Positions 25,165 through 33,153 are shown, numbered from the stretch's first letter. The stretch is 64,000 nucleotides of DNA from an uncultured Pseudomonadota bacterium (GCA_902763155.1 CACWQS010000003.1:30192-94191); one strand, 5' to 3'. Numbers and translations: made by a program. Notes: generated by a model not told the origin, from the letters alone.

Positions 25165-25899
25165 ATGGAATTTATAGTCGGATTTATAGTCCTTGCTGTT
25201 ATCTTCTTTTTCAAACTCTATTCTCCTGATATAAAGGGAAAATGGGGAGAAATGAAGGTGGCCGGAATTTTATCTTTATTGCCGGAAGAAGATTATAAAG
25301 TTATCAATGATGTAATTATACAAACAAACGGATATACTTCACAAATTGACCATATAGTTGTTTCAATCTATGGAATTTTTGTGATTGAAACTAAAAATTA
25401 TTCCGGTTGGATAACCGGTTATGAAAATTCAAAGCAGTGGACACAGAATATTTTTGGCCATAAAAACTCATTTTATAATCCTATCAAGCAAAATAAGAGC
25501 CATATACTTGCTCTTAAGAACGAACTTTATATCATTGAGGACAATTTTATACCAATTATTGCTTTCTCCAGTAATTGTTCACTTAAAGTGGAGACCGAAA
25601 CACCGATTATCTATATCTCTCAAATTTATAGCGAAATAAAACGGCATACCGAGATTAAGTTTGATAAAACGCAGATAGATGGCATAGTTGAACGAATTAA
25701 AGCGATTAACATAAATTCTCCGGATATGAAACAGCAGCACGTGGCCGAGATTAGAACTAATGTTCTGAAAGAAGCACTTAACGTACAACAAGGTATTTGT
25801 CCGAAATGTGGTGCACCATTAGTTTTACGAAAAGGAAGATATGGAGAATTCTACGGTTGCAGTAATTATCCGAGATGTCATTATACTCATTCGGAGTGA
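25165..25899 (+). CDS. NERD-domain nuclease-like membrane protein with C-terminal zinc ribbon
   Basis: A 244-residue protein. An N-terminal membrane helix (residues about 1-18) is followed by a NERD domain: [13 protein letters not shown], then [20 protein letters not shown], with the D and E-x-K residues of the restriction-endonuclease-like fold. The C-terminus is a topoisomerase-type zinc ribbon, [20 protein letters not shown] followed by C-x-N-Y-P-R-C. NERD-zinc ribbon proteins are thought to cut or bind DNA at the membrane; roles in DNA uptake or defence have been suggested. All expected residues are present. It is a single gene about 100 bases after its neighbour. Confidence 0.88.
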   Translation: MEFIVGFIVLAVIFFFKLYSPDIKGKWGEMKVAGILSLLPEEDYKVINDVIIQTNGYTSQIDHIVVSIYGIFVIETKNYSGWITGYENSKQWTQNIFGHKNSFYNPIKQNKSHILALKNELYIIEDNFIPIIAFSSNCSLKVETETPIIYISQIYSEIKRHTEIKFDKTQIDGIVERIKAININSPDMKQQHVAEIRTNVLKEALNVQQGICPKCGAPLVLRKGRYGEFYGCSNYPRCHYTHSE

Positions 25900-25960
25900 T
25901 TAACATAATAACAAATATGACCCGAAATAATTTTTGAGACCAAAATCGCTCAAATTTAAA

Positions 25961-25990
25961 AATGTTAAAGAATGTTCATTTTTTAACATT
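25961..25990. repeat. Inverted repeat AATGTTAAA (pair 1)
   Basis: AATGTTAAA and TTTAACATT lie 11-12 bases apart. The same half-site forms a second inverted repeat 90 bases further on. Both lie at the downstream end of the integrase operon. Confidence 0.55.
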
Positions 25991-26051
25991 ATCTTGGAAA
26001 AGCCCTAAAATACTATAGTTTTGAAAATGGCAAAAATACCTCAAACAAAAA

Positions 26052-26092
26052 AATGTTAAACTTTATGCGGATTTGCAGGAAAGTTTAACATT
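26052..26092. repeat. Inverted repeat AATGTTAAACTTT (pair 2)
   Basis: A perfect 13-base inverted repeat, AATGTTAAACTTT and AAAGTTTAACATT, separated by 15 bases. It lies just beyond the stop of the minus-strand gene at 26100. It could be a terminator, although no T-run follows, or a protein-binding site sharing its half-site with pair 1. Confidence 0.6.
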
Positions 26093-26099
26093 TTGCAAT

Positions 26100-26327
26100 T
26101 TAGTAACCGATTTTTTCCATATCAACATATCTTGCAACAATATCGGTAATGGTGTCATAAACTTCACCAGCAGGAATTTCCGTTCGTGGGTCAGATTTAT
26201 CCCATTTGCGAGCCTGCTTAATTACTTCACTTAAAGCATAGGCAATTTCTTCTGATTGCTGAAATGTTCGTAATTTCATTAAATCAAAGTTTTCGCTGTC
26301 TGTATCAAATTCATATGTTATTTTCAT
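26100..26327 (-). CDS. Small acidic protein coupled to the integrase
   Basis: A 75-residue acidic helical protein beginning MKITYEFDTDSENFDLMKLR. Its ATG overlaps the integrase stop codon (AATGA), so it is translated with the integrase. Small genes next to integrases often encode excisionases, but this one has no visible helix-turn-helix and is acidic, so a recombination directionality factor is only a possibility. Confidence 0.65.
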   Translation of the reverse strand: MKITYEFDTDSENFDLMKLRTFQQSEEIAYALSEVIKQARKWDKSDPRTEIPAGEVYDTITDIVARYVDMEKIGY

Positions 26328-28180
26328 TTTTTCTCTTTCTTTTTCTTGGCAAAGTCCAGAGTTCTATCCACGTTCGGATAGAGGCGATATTGCAGGGCAA
26401 GGCGAGGGGTAATTTGCCGTTCCCTGATTTTCTTCAAATTTTCATCCAAGAACGGAAACTTTAATTTGCAGAGTTCGTTATAAAGCACATTTATCTTAAA
26501 GTTTGAACCATAAGTGCGCTCGCCTGTATCTTGTCCTTCCCAACCACAAATCGCATTTTGGTATTCTTGCGGAATGCCTGCATCTCTGAGTTCTGGCTTC
26601 ACTAGATGCCTGAAACTATGAAACACTTTTCGTTTGCTCTTAATTCCGAGTTCATCCAAATATCTACCAAACCACTTGGACATCTTGTCGGTATAGTGGT
26701 TAGCATCCGAATAAGAGAGTTGATAGAATAGGCGTTCCTTACGCTTTGCCCGAACTGACATATAGTATTCTTCAAATCCCATTTCCATTACTTTTGGATG
26801 TATAGGCACGATTCTTTTGGAAGATTTGTTTTTAATATGTTGGTCTTTGCGTTCATCCGTGAACAACATATAATAAATCTTGCCTTCTTTCTTGATGTCA
26901 TCAAGGTAAAGTTGGCACAATTCGTTTAGACGGGCACCAGAGAATAACGCCATCAGCGGAATAAAGTAACGGAAAGCAAATTGTTCGTCTTGTCTGTAAG
27001 GGTAGGTCTCCGGATTAAAAATCTTCTTTAACTCGGCTTTGGTGAACGGGTCATAACTCTCACGAGTTTCTCGGCTCGGTATTTCTAACTGCACATTTAA
27101 TGCTAAACTTACATAACCTTTTCGTTGAGCATACGTTAAAAACTCTTTGAAAGAACGTAAATATTTCTTCACTGTGGTCGTAGAAATGTTCTTTTCCGTT
27201 ATGTCTTCCGTCAGGCAGTTTTTGAGTTTCTTTTTCTTATAAAGGTCGGTCTTTTTCCAGTTCTTCGGAATGTAATAAACCTTCTGCGAGATAAAATCAC
27301 AATCCTTGGCGGTCAAGTTCTCAACATACTTCTTGTCAATCATATCAAAAATGGCTTCAAGACAAGTATAATCCTTCTGTAGCGTAAGGTCACCCGTGCC
27401 TTTAATCTGCTGCTTGTATTCCTTAAACTTCTTAAATAGGGTTTGCCAATGTGTTTTGACTTGTGGCGCACGAACCGTATTGGCTGCACGCTCTTCCTCA
27501 ATATAACTCAAACAGCGCTCAATCACGGCAGGAATGTAGAAGTTGCGATTATCCGTAACAATGGCTTCCGCACGATTTTGAGCGTATTCATCCGCCATTT
27601 TCATACCATTTTCCAGTTTATCCAGCCATTCTGGACGGGCTTTATCGGGTTCAATGGCATTTTTCTTGACCGTGCGCTTCAAGAAATCAAATACTGACGG
27701 CGGAATACGTTTGTTATTCTTCATTGCCATCACATATTTCTTCACAAAACTGATAATTTGCTCGTCCTTGAATTCTTCATAGGAACCGTGAAAGTCAGAT
27801 TTATCATAGTTTCGCTCATCAAGCATCGTGATTTCAGGAGCGCAAGGGGACATCTTGCCGTTTTTAATCTGATAATACGAATCGTCCAGTTTATCTTGAA
27901 TTTCCTTGATTCGTTGAGATATGATATTCTCAATATCATCTTGCGATAAATGCAGTTTTCCGTTCTTAATTTCCATCACCAGCCACCTTATGTCATTGAG
28001 AAGCGTATCATACTTGAAACTTTCTCGTTTTACCAAGTGTATAGCGATATTATAGTCGTTAGTGTTTAAAGAATACCTAATATACTCTTTATCAAAAAAC
28101 TGTCTCACCCATAAGGGTATCCAATACCTAAAATAAAAGGTATGTTTTCTGCGTTCTAAATGGTTATATTTTAGGGCCAT
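26324..28180 (-). CDS. Tyrosine-type site-specific integrase
   Basis: A 618-residue integrase of the DUF6538-like type found on alphaproteobacterial islands. It begins ALKYNHLERRKHTFYFRYWI, has a long SAM-like core-binding region in the middle, and a C-terminal catalytic domain with Arg in FSGARLNELCQL, Lys in NKSSKRIVPIH, HSFRH, and the nucleophile Tyr in TGERTYGSNF. The position expected to be the second His carries W in GWEGQ, as in related members. It reads away from tRNA-Gln, whose 3' end is about 110 bases from the start codon, so that tRNA is the likely attachment site. No strong Shine-Dalgarno sequence is seen. Confidence 0.92.
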   Translation of the reverse strand: MALKYNHLERRKHTFYFRYWIPLWVRQFFDKEYIRYSLNTNDYNIAIHLVKRESFKYDTLLNDIRWLVMEIKNGKLHLSQDDIENIISQRIKEIQDKLDDSYYQIKNGKMSPCAPEITMLDERNYDKSDFHGSYEEFKDEQIISFVKKYVMAMKNNKRIPPSVFDFLKRTVKKNAIEPDKARPEWLDKLENGMKMADEYAQNRAEAIVTDNRNFYIPAVIERCLSYIEEERAANTVRAPQVKTHWQTLFKKFKEYKQQIKGTGDLTLQKDYTCLEAIFDMIDKKYVENLTAKDCDFISQKVYYIPKNWKKTDLYKKKKLKNCLTEDITEKNISTTTVKKYLRSFKEFLTYAQRKGYVSLALNVQLEIPSRETRESYDPFTKAELKKIFNPETYPYRQDEQFAFRYFIPLMALFSGARLNELCQLYLDDIKKEGKIYYMLFTDERKDQHIKNKSSKRIVPIHPKVMEMGFEEYYMSVRAKRKERLFYQLSYSDANHYTDKMSKWFGRYLDELGIKSKRKVFHSFRHLVKPELRDAGIPQEYQNAICGWEGQDTGERTYGSNFKINVLYNELCKLKFPFLDENLKKIRERQITPRLALQYRLYPNVDRTLDFAKKKKEKK

Positions 28181-28203
28181 ACTGTCTCACCCAACTGTCT
28201 CAC
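28100..28203. repeat. Three copies of CTGTCTCAC around the integrase start
   Basis: CTGTCTCACCC occurs at 28100-28110 and 28182-28192, and CTGTCTCAC at 28195-28203. The last two abut the integrase start codon on its upstream side. They may be integrase arm-type sites or an autoregulatory operator. Confidence 0.45.
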
Positions 28204-28250
28204 TTGTGCCAAAATACTAAAAAAGCGCTATTTAGGGGTGATTTAAACAC

Positions 28251-28277
28251 AAAAAATCCCTGAAAAATCAGGGATTT
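28251..28277 (-). terminator. Intrinsic terminator downstream of tRNA-Gln
   Basis: AAATCCCTGA and TCAGGGATTT around a four-A loop, with a T-run on the minus strand. It lies between tRNA-Gln and the integrase and ends the tRNA transcript. Confidence 0.8.
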
Positions 28278-28288
28278 ATCAAATTTAT

Positions 28289-28363
28289 TGGCTGGGGCGG
28301 CTGGATTCGAACCAACGAATGTCGGCACCAAAAGCCGATGCCTTACCACTTGGCGACGCCCCA
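28289..28363 (-). tRNA. tRNA-Gln (TTG)
   Basis: The minus strand folds into a complete cloverleaf: acceptor TGGGGCG with CGCCCCA, anticodon stem TCGGC and GCCGA around a loop with anticodon TTG, and T-stem GTTGG with CCAGC around TTCGAAT. CCA is encoded. Its 3' end faces the integrase and is the probable attachment site. Confidence 0.95.
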
Positions 28364-28405
28364 ATATCTTTTGGTAAGCATATACATAAAATAAATTTTT
28401 CCTAA

Positions 28406-28540
28406 TTGCAAGAACTTTTTTATGTTTTTTGCAAAATTTTTTTGCTGTTCGTTTTTCTCAAATATTTCGGTGAAGAAATCGACATCAACCAATATAACGG
28501 AGAGACTATTAATGTTGTAAACATTGGGTTTGACTATTAG
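28406..28540 (+). pseudogene. Possible remnant of an outer-membrane protein gene
   Basis: One open frame in the 400-base gap after tRNA-Gln ends with EEIDINQYNGETINVVNIGF followed by D-Y and a stop, similar to the last strands of beta-barrel proteins. There is no start signal and the upstream part is low complexity. The rest of the gap to 28679 is AT-rich and holds nothing I recognise. Confidence 0.2.
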
Positions 28541-28679
28541 ATGCTGAACGACATTACTTTAGCGTTTTCATATTCATTCTTTTTAAAATTCAAGACTTTC
28601 TGCAATATAATTAATGAGAAATCTTGCTGAATAAATCAAATATATATCGGACTTTTTATTTTAATTAAATAAAAACATA

Positions 28680-28708
28680 TTGACAAAAAATAAGTTAGTT
28701 GCTATCCT
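28680..28708 (+). promoter_or_regulatory. Candidate promoter for the acyl-carrier-protein gene
   Basis: TTGACA (28680-28685), a 17-base spacer and TATCCT (28703-28708), with transcription expected about 50 bases before the start codon region. Confidence 0.5.
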
Positions 28709-28740
28709 AAGAGAAGGATAATTTATTATTAATTTAATTT

Positions 28741-28757
28741 CCGCGTAAGGAGCGCGG
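28741..28757 (+). promoter_or_regulatory. Shine-Dalgarno sequence in a hairpin loop
   Basis: CCGCG and CGCGG form a stem with TAAGGAG as the seven-base loop. The nearest ATG is 18 bases downstream of AAGGAG, which is longer than usual, and a TTG lies 12 bases away. The stem may set the start or regulate it. Confidence 0.4.
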
Positions 28758-28770
28758 GTTACTATTGGGT

Positions 28771-29052
28771 ATGGAAAAACAAGTGAAAATTACCGTGGCT
28801 GATGTTTGTCCACTCATTGATGAAATCTGTGTTAAATCGGCTCATCTCGATGCTGATGGTATAGGGCAGTCAAAATTGCACCGTGATTTAGGTCTTGATA
28901 GTATCGACATTGTTCGATTGCTGCAAGGTATCGAACATCTCGATAAGATGCATGGCTATGTAGTGGATGAGAGTGTTGCTGATTCACTTTATCCGGAAAT
29001 TACCGGGCGCGAATTTGTTAATGCAGTTAATAAAAACATCAGACTGCGCTAA
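28771..29052 (+). CDS. Acyl-carrier-protein-like protein
   Basis: A 93-residue protein with the ACP fold signature: LHRDLGLDSIDIVRLLQGIE, where Ser44 would carry the 4'-phosphopantetheine, preceded by a first helix with PLIDEICVKS. It is longer and more divergent than the main AcpP and lacks fatty-acid synthesis neighbours, so it is probably a specialised carrier. The ATG at 28771 gives the usual ACP start, although a TTG at 28765 lies closer to the AAGGAG. A peroxiredoxin gene follows after a terminator. Confidence 0.8.
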   Translation: MEKQVKITVADVCPLIDEICVKSAHLDADGIGQSKLHRDLGLDSIDIVRLLQGIEHLDKMHGYVVDESVADSLYPEITGREFVNAVNKNIRLR

Positions 29053-29061
29053 AAATTATCG

Positions 29062-29096
29062 AAGCGGCGGTATAAAAACCGTCGCTTTCGTTTTTT
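29062..29096 (+). terminator. Intrinsic terminator after the ACP gene
   Basis: AAGCGGCGGT pairs with ACCGTCGCTT around seven bases and is followed by CG and six Ts. Confidence 0.85.
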
Positions 29097-29154
29097 GTAT
29101 TAGCTTGAAAATTTGTAAGCTTAGTATATATGTATCTCCGAAAAGGAGGATAAA

Positions 29155-29880
29155 ATGGCTATATCTAAATCTTGGGTCTATAATTATGCCGATAAATGCG
29201 AGTGCTCCGATGATGATAATTGCGGTTGCACCTATCCGGCAAATATGGCTCGGAATTATACGGCAAATATCAGTAATCGTGTGCGTTCGGCGTATGAGTA
29301 TAATCACATGAGAGTAGGGGAATTGGCGCTTAACTGGTCGGCACCTGCAGTGTTTGCTGACAGTAGCACCAGTGAAGATTTTCGTTTTTTTGATTATATC
29401 AGTGGCAGTTATGCTTTGTTGGTGTTTTATCGGGCTGATTTTTCGGCAATCTGCCCGAAAGAGATTACTGAATTTAATCAATCGTATGAAGAATTTATGA
29501 AACGAGGAGTAAAGTTGGTTGCGGTTAGTATTGATACACTGACGGCACATCAGACATGGCGGCGTATGTCTTTTGCTGAGGGTGGGGTAGGAGAAGTGCA
29601 ATTTCCACTGGTTTCAGATGTTAATAAACGCATCAGTCTTGAATATGGTGTGTTGCGAGAAGACGGCATGGCGCAACGCGCAAGCTTTTTAATAGATAAA
29701 GAGTTTGTGGTACGTTATGCTGCGGTATATGATAAGCAAATAATCCGTAATATCAACGAAACGTTGCGGGTGATTGATACATTAATTGATGCAGATAAAG
29801 CTAAATGCAAAGGTCTGGAATGTTGGATGCGCCAAAACGAAGAAAATAATGAAGTCCTTGAGCGGCAAATAGATTGGTAA
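29155..29880 (+). CDS. Typical 2-Cys peroxiredoxin (AhpC/TSA family)
   Basis: A 241-residue peroxiredoxin. The thioredoxin-like fold has the peroxidatic Cys100 in DFSAICPKEITEF, where the family usually has F-V-C-P-T-E. A resolving cysteine is available in the C-terminal C-K-G-L-E-C (Cys218 and Cys223). It reduces peroxides with a thiol donor in the cytoplasm. An N-terminal extension of about 45 residues is unusual and contains CECSDDDNCGC, perhaps a metal or redox site. AAGGAGG lies before the ATG. It appears to be a single-gene unit. Confidence 0.9.
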   Translation: MAISKSWVYNYADKCECSDDDNCGCTYPANMARNYTANISNRVRSAYEYNHMRVGELALNWSAPAVFADSSTSEDFRFFDYISGSYALLVFYRADFSAICPKEITEFNQSYEEFMKRGVKLVAVSIDTLTAHQTWRRMSFAEGGVGEVQFPLVSDVNKRISLEYGVLREDGMAQRASFLIDKEFVVRYAAVYDKQIIRNINETLRVIDTLIDADKAKCKGLECWMRQNEENNEVLERQIDW

Positions 29881-29892
29881 TAAGAAAAATTA

Positions 29893-30756
29893 TTACAGCG
29901 GGCATTGAACTCCTTGTTTTTTCTTATCTTCGCGTTTTTTCAAAATATCCAAATCGCGCTCGGTGGCAATTTTGTTCAAAATAGTCTTAATCACACAATC
30001 AATCTCTTTACCTTCGCGATAATCAGCCGCTAAAGCGAAGTTGACGCGGTCTTCTTTGAGCAATTTAATTGCTTTATTTTTTGCTCTGGAGCGTGGTTTA
30101 TAGACGGCGATAGTTGTTCCGCCATGATTTTTAACCATTTTCATTGACGGAATATCAGTCATGCCGTCTCCGAAATAAATAATGCGGGAATACGGGATAC
30201 GTCTGGTTTCGTCGGGAGTATATTCATTAACTGCTTTGTCATCATACTTACCCAAACCTTTGTTAATTTTGGATAGATATTGCACTTTACCTGAATAGTT
30301 TATCGCTCGTGCCGGCCAGACAGGTAGTCCGTCTTCGCCATAAGCAAAAGCGCAACCATAGACTTCTTTGAAAAATTTACGAATACTGCAACCGGAGATG
30401 ATTTCCTCATATCCGGAAGAAATGATATAGTGTTCAATATCCAAATCAAGGTAACGTCCATATTTATTGATGCGTTCGAACCAATTTTCCACACCATTAA
30501 AAAACACTACAAAAGTACCGCAACTGGCTAAGTTATCTCTTGTCAGGCGCAAGCCTTTTTCTTCTGCCATTTTCTTAAAGTAATACATGCTTCCGGTTAC
30601 TTGATCAACACCGTTTTGCGCCGACCAAGCATTAGCTTCGCGCCAAAAATCGTCCGGCTTCATACCCAGTTCCGGAATTAAAAAATAATCCTGCATATAA
30701 GTTGTGCTGAGAGTTTCATCAAAATCATACACAAATGCGACTTTTGTTCTTTTCAT
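29893..30756 (-). CDS. HAD-superfamily phosphatase-like hydrolase
   Basis: A 287-residue HAD protein. Motif I is VYDFDETLST with the nucleophile Asp11 and Asp13, and the C-terminal acidic motif is IYFGDGMTDIPS. A helical cap lies between (residues about 20-120) and the tail is rich in lysine. Substrate unknown; the layout resembles phosphoserine-phosphatase-like enzymes. The ATG at 30756 has AGAGG seven bases upstream and begins right at the HAD domain; an upstream frame would add 14 residues. It is oriented against its neighbours. Confidence 0.85.
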   Translation of the reverse strand: MKRTKVAFVYDFDETLSTTYMQDYFLIPELGMKPDDFWREANAWSAQNGVDQVTGSMYYFKKMAEEKGLRLTRDNLASCGTFVVFFNGVENWFERINKYGRYLDLDIEHYIISSGYEEIISGCSIRKFFKEVYGCAFAYGEDGLPVWPARAINYSGKVQYLSKINKGLGKYDDKAVNEYTPDETRRIPYSRIIYFGDGMTDIPSMKMVKNHGGTTIAVYKPRSRAKNKAIKLLKEDRVNFALAADYREGKEIDCVIKTILNKIATERDLDILKKREDKKKQGVQCPL

Positions 30757-30843
30757 GTTATTACCTCTTGCATTTTTAATGAAGATAATATACAACAAAG
30801 TAATTAATAATTAGTCAACGTGTAAGTAAAAGAGGAAAAAATT

Positions 30844-32202
30844 ATGGTTGCGACATCTATGGAACAGTTGGTTTCACTATGTAAAAGACGCGGGTTTATC
30901 TTTCAAAATGCCGATATTTATGGGGGTATGCAAGGGGTTTATGATTATGGTCCGCTTGGAGTAGAGTTGAAAAACAATTTGAAGGCTGCATGGTGGCGCG
31001 CCATGGTTTATGAACGTGATGACGTTGAAGGCTTAGACTCGGCGATTTTGACAAATCGTAAAGTGCTCAAATATTCCGGTCATGAAGATACTTTTTCCGA
31101 TCCGATGGTCGATTGTAAAAAATGTAAAGGACGTTTCAGAGCCGACCAAATCGGCGGCAAATGCCCAAATTGCGGCTCAACTGATTTAACCGATCCGCGT
31201 CCGTTTAATTTGATGTTTAAAACCCAAGTCGGACCGGTGGAAAGCGATGAAAATATTGCATATCTTCGTCCGGAAACAGCACAGGCGATTTTTACACAAT
31301 TTAAGAATGTGGTGGATTCAACATCACGCAAGTTGCCGTTCGGTATTGCGCAAATAGGTAAATCATTTCGTAATGAAATTACACCGCGTAATTTTATTTT
31401 CCGTGTGCGTGAATTTGAACAAGCTGAATTGGAATTTTTTGTGATGCCGGGAACGGATATTGATTGGCACGAAAAATGGAAAAATGCCCGCGTGCAGTGG
31501 TGGCAAGACCAAGGATTGAAACTCGAACATATCAATATTTATAAAACACCTGATGAAGATTTGGCGCATTATGCCAAGGCATGTTATGATATTGAATACC
31601 AATTTCCGCACGGAATGGAAGAATTAGAAGGAATTGCTAATCGTCGTGACTATGACTTAGGTAACCATACCAAAAATCAAGAAGAATTTACGCTTGAGGC
31701 GCATTGTCATGAAAACAAGGAATCGACAACTAAATTGTGCATTCAAGACGATAATGGTAAATGGGTAATTCCGTTTGTGGTTGAGCCGTCGATGGGTGTT
31801 GATCGCGGTGTTTTGGCAGTGTTGACCGAAGCCTATACCGAAGAAGATTTGGGCGAGGGTAATTCGCGCGTGGTTTTAAAACTTAAGAAGCATTTAGCAC
31901 CGATTAAGGTGGCGATTATTCCGCTGAAGAAAAACAATGAACAGATTATGACTAAATGCCATGAATTAAAGGCTCAATTGATGAAGCTGGGAATCGGTCG
32001 TGTGGCGCTTGAAAACACCGGTAATATCGGTAAGGCTTACCGCCGTCATGACGAGGTTGGCACTCCGTTGTGCTTAACGGTAGATTTTGAAACCATAGAA
32101 CAACAGCCGGAAAGTGTAACCATTCGTGACCGTGATACAATGGAGCAGATTCGTGTCAATACGGCCGATTTGGCGGAATATTTACGTAATTATTTCTTAT
32201 AA
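30844..32202 (+). CDS. glyS: Glycyl-tRNA synthetase, single-chain class II type
   Basis: A 452-residue class II synthetase of the homodimeric type rather than the alpha2-beta2 GlyQ/GlyS type. Visible are [15 protein letters not shown], a four-cysteine zinc site (CKKC and CPNC), the motif 2 region [20 protein letters not shown], motif 3 within [10 protein letters not shown], and a C-terminal anticodon-binding domain starting near [10 protein letters not shown]. It charges tRNA-Gly in the cytoplasm. GAGGA precedes the ATG, and a terminator follows. Many proteobacteria use the other GlyRS type, so its presence is mildly notable. Confidence 0.95.
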   Translation: MVATSMEQLVSLCKRRGFIFQNADIYGGMQGVYDYGPLGVELKNNLKAAWWRAMVYERDDVEGLDSAILTNRKVLKYSGHEDTFSDPMVDCKKCKGRFRADQIGGKCPNCGSTDLTDPRPFNLMFKTQVGPVESDENIAYLRPETAQAIFTQFKNVVDSTSRKLPFGIAQIGKSFRNEITPRNFIFRVREFEQAELEFFVMPGTDIDWHEKWKNARVQWWQDQGLKLEHINIYKTPDEDLAHYAKACYDIEYQFPHGMEELEGIANRRDYDLGNHTKNQEEFTLEAHCHENKESTTKLCIQDDNGKWVIPFVVEPSMGVDRGVLAVLTEAYTEEDLGEGNSRVVLKLKKHLAPIKVAIIPLKKNNEQIMTKCHELKAQLMKLGIGRVALENTGNIGKAYRRHDEVGTPLCLTVDFETIEQQPESVTIRDRDTMEQIRVNTADLAEYLRNYFL

Positions 32203-32225
32203 TTATCCGATATTTAAAAAGATTT

Positions 32226-32258
32226 ATCCCTCCCGATGCACTCAAGAGGGATTTTTTA
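32226..32258 (+). terminator. Intrinsic terminator after glyS
   Basis: ATCCCTC pairs with GAGGGAT, followed by a run of Ts. Confidence 0.85.
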
Positions 32259-32267
32259 TTGTATCAA

Positions 32268-32294
32268 GAAAACCGTTGTAAAATACTACAACGG
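32268..32294 (-). terminator. Intrinsic terminator for the gene at 32316
   Basis: CCGTTGTA pairs with TACAACGG and is followed by TTTTC on the minus strand. Confidence 0.75.
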
Positions 32295-32315
32295 CAATTA
32301 TGAAGTGGTGGAAGT

Positions 32316-32855
32316 TTAACGACCACCTTTTTCTAACATTTTATGACGACTCGCATTGAGAAGTTTTCGCTCCATCTTTTTAACGTTTGAATCTATAAAC
32401 TGGCATTCTTGGCTGAAAGCATATTCAAATCCGCAACCATAATACGGACTTTTTTCATCTGTTTTTCCTTGATAAAAATCACATACTGGAGCTGGATGTT
32501 CAGCAGCAAGTTTCCATATAGCATGAGCCGCCAGTTGGGCTGCTTTAGTCGACCGAGCATAAACATCACTAAAAAGTAAAGACCCTCTTAAATCTGGTTC
32601 CGCTCTATCAAAAGCATTTTTATTTTCAGGGGCATATACAATGTTATCTAATCCCTCAAGCAGTTTAAGTTTTTGTTCGTAGGTATAAGTTTTAACCGTA
32701 TCTCCTATTTCAGCTATACTGAATAATCCTTGTTTTAAATCGTATGAATTATCATTATTGCTCAAATTACAACCTTTTTCAACGGCAGATTTAAATGCTT
32801 CTTTGTCAATCTTACCTGATATGTAATCTTCAATATCATCTAGAAAATGTTTCAT
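32316..32855 (-). CDS. Hypothetical cytoplasmic protein
   Basis: A 179-residue protein I do not recognise. It begins MKHFLDDIEDYISGKIDKEA, a start seen in small bacterial proteins of the DUF-type immunity or barrel-like groups, and has helices through the middle (TKAAQLAAHAIWKLAAEHPA) and a basic C-terminus. There is no signal peptide or membrane segment. GAGGTC lies before the ATG and a terminator follows, so it is a stand-alone gene. The 330-base gap on its upstream side contains the tRNA-associated repeats described separately. Confidence 0.65.
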   Translation of the reverse strand: MKHFLDDIEDYISGKIDKEAFKSAVEKGCNLSNNDNSYDLKQGLFSIAEIGDTVKTYTYEQKLKLLEGLDNIVYAPENKNAFDRAEPDLRGSLLFSDVYARSTKAAQLAAHAIWKLAAEHPAPVCDFYQGKTDEKSPYYGCGFEYAFSQECQFIDSNVKKMERKLLNASRHKMLEKGGR

Positions 32856-33015
32856 CTTTGACCTCTTTCATTTTACTAATTAAAACAGAAATATTATATC
32901 ATAAATTTTATTTCTTGTCTACTTTTTTCAAATAAATGAGCTGTTAAGGTTGAATAGCAATCTTATATTATTCTTTAACCAACTGATACGATAAACATCT
33001 GCTTTGGTGGTATAT

Positions 33016-33034
33016 TGGTTGCGGGGGAAGGATT
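33016..33034. repeat. Exact 19-base copy of the initiator-tRNA 3' end
   Basis: TGGTTGCGGGGGAAGGATT is identical to 33185-33203, the last 19 bases of the tRNA-fMet gene including CCA, in the same orientation and 169 bases away. This resembles the second attachment site left by an integrated or lost small element. Confidence 0.75.
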
Positions 33035-33081
33035 GTTCCTCGCTGCGCTCATTAGAGTGCGGATTTTTGCCTATCGGCAAA

Positions 33082-33152
33082 CCGGCATACTTCCGTTTGC
33101 CTAATCCTTCTACTGAACCGACTTTTTCGTCGCTTCAAATCCTTGCAACCAC
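33082..33152 (+). repeat. tRNA-tail repeat unit (copy by tRNA-fMet)
   Basis: CCGGCATACTTCCGTTTGCC is followed after 26 bases by CGTCGCTTCAAATCCTT and GCAACCA. This last part is a plus-strand degenerate copy of the neighbouring minus-strand initiator tRNA's T-arm and acceptor end, lacking five Cs. A unit with the same 20-base head (17 of 20 identical) and the same spacing lies at 63728 beside tRNA-Ser, where the tail mimics tRNA-Ser instead. Confidence 0.65.
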
Positions 33153-33153
33153 T

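Larger units (their letters stand above)
1..28289. mobile_element. Integrative element carrying BREX, right end at tRNA-Gln; left end outside window
   Basis: The stretch contains hipBA, two serine recombinases, a BREX operon, an iteron array with a winged-helix protein, ankyrin, DUF3768 and DUF1737 genes, a short tyrosine recombinase, and a large tyrosine integrase whose gene starts about 110 bases from the 3' end of tRNA-Gln. Integrases next to the tRNA they use as attachment site are typical of genomic islands and ICEs. I found no second copy of the tRNA-Gln 3' end in the window, so the left junction must lie upstream or be too diverged to see. No conjugation or phage structural genes are visible, so this is either part of a larger element or a non-conjugative island. 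The extent is inferred. Confidence 0.6.

Noticed and set aside
1..28000. Left attachment copy of the tRNA-Gln 3' end
   Set aside because: I looked for the T-arm and acceptor sequence of tRNA-Gln elsewhere in region A and found no second copy.
1..28289. Intact prophage
   Set aside because: No capsid, tail, portal, terminase or lysis genes are visible; the content fits an island or ICE-like element instead.
31080..31535. 151-residue open frame opposite glyS
   Set aside because: It overlaps the catalytic core of glycyl-tRNA synthetase and shows no family features.
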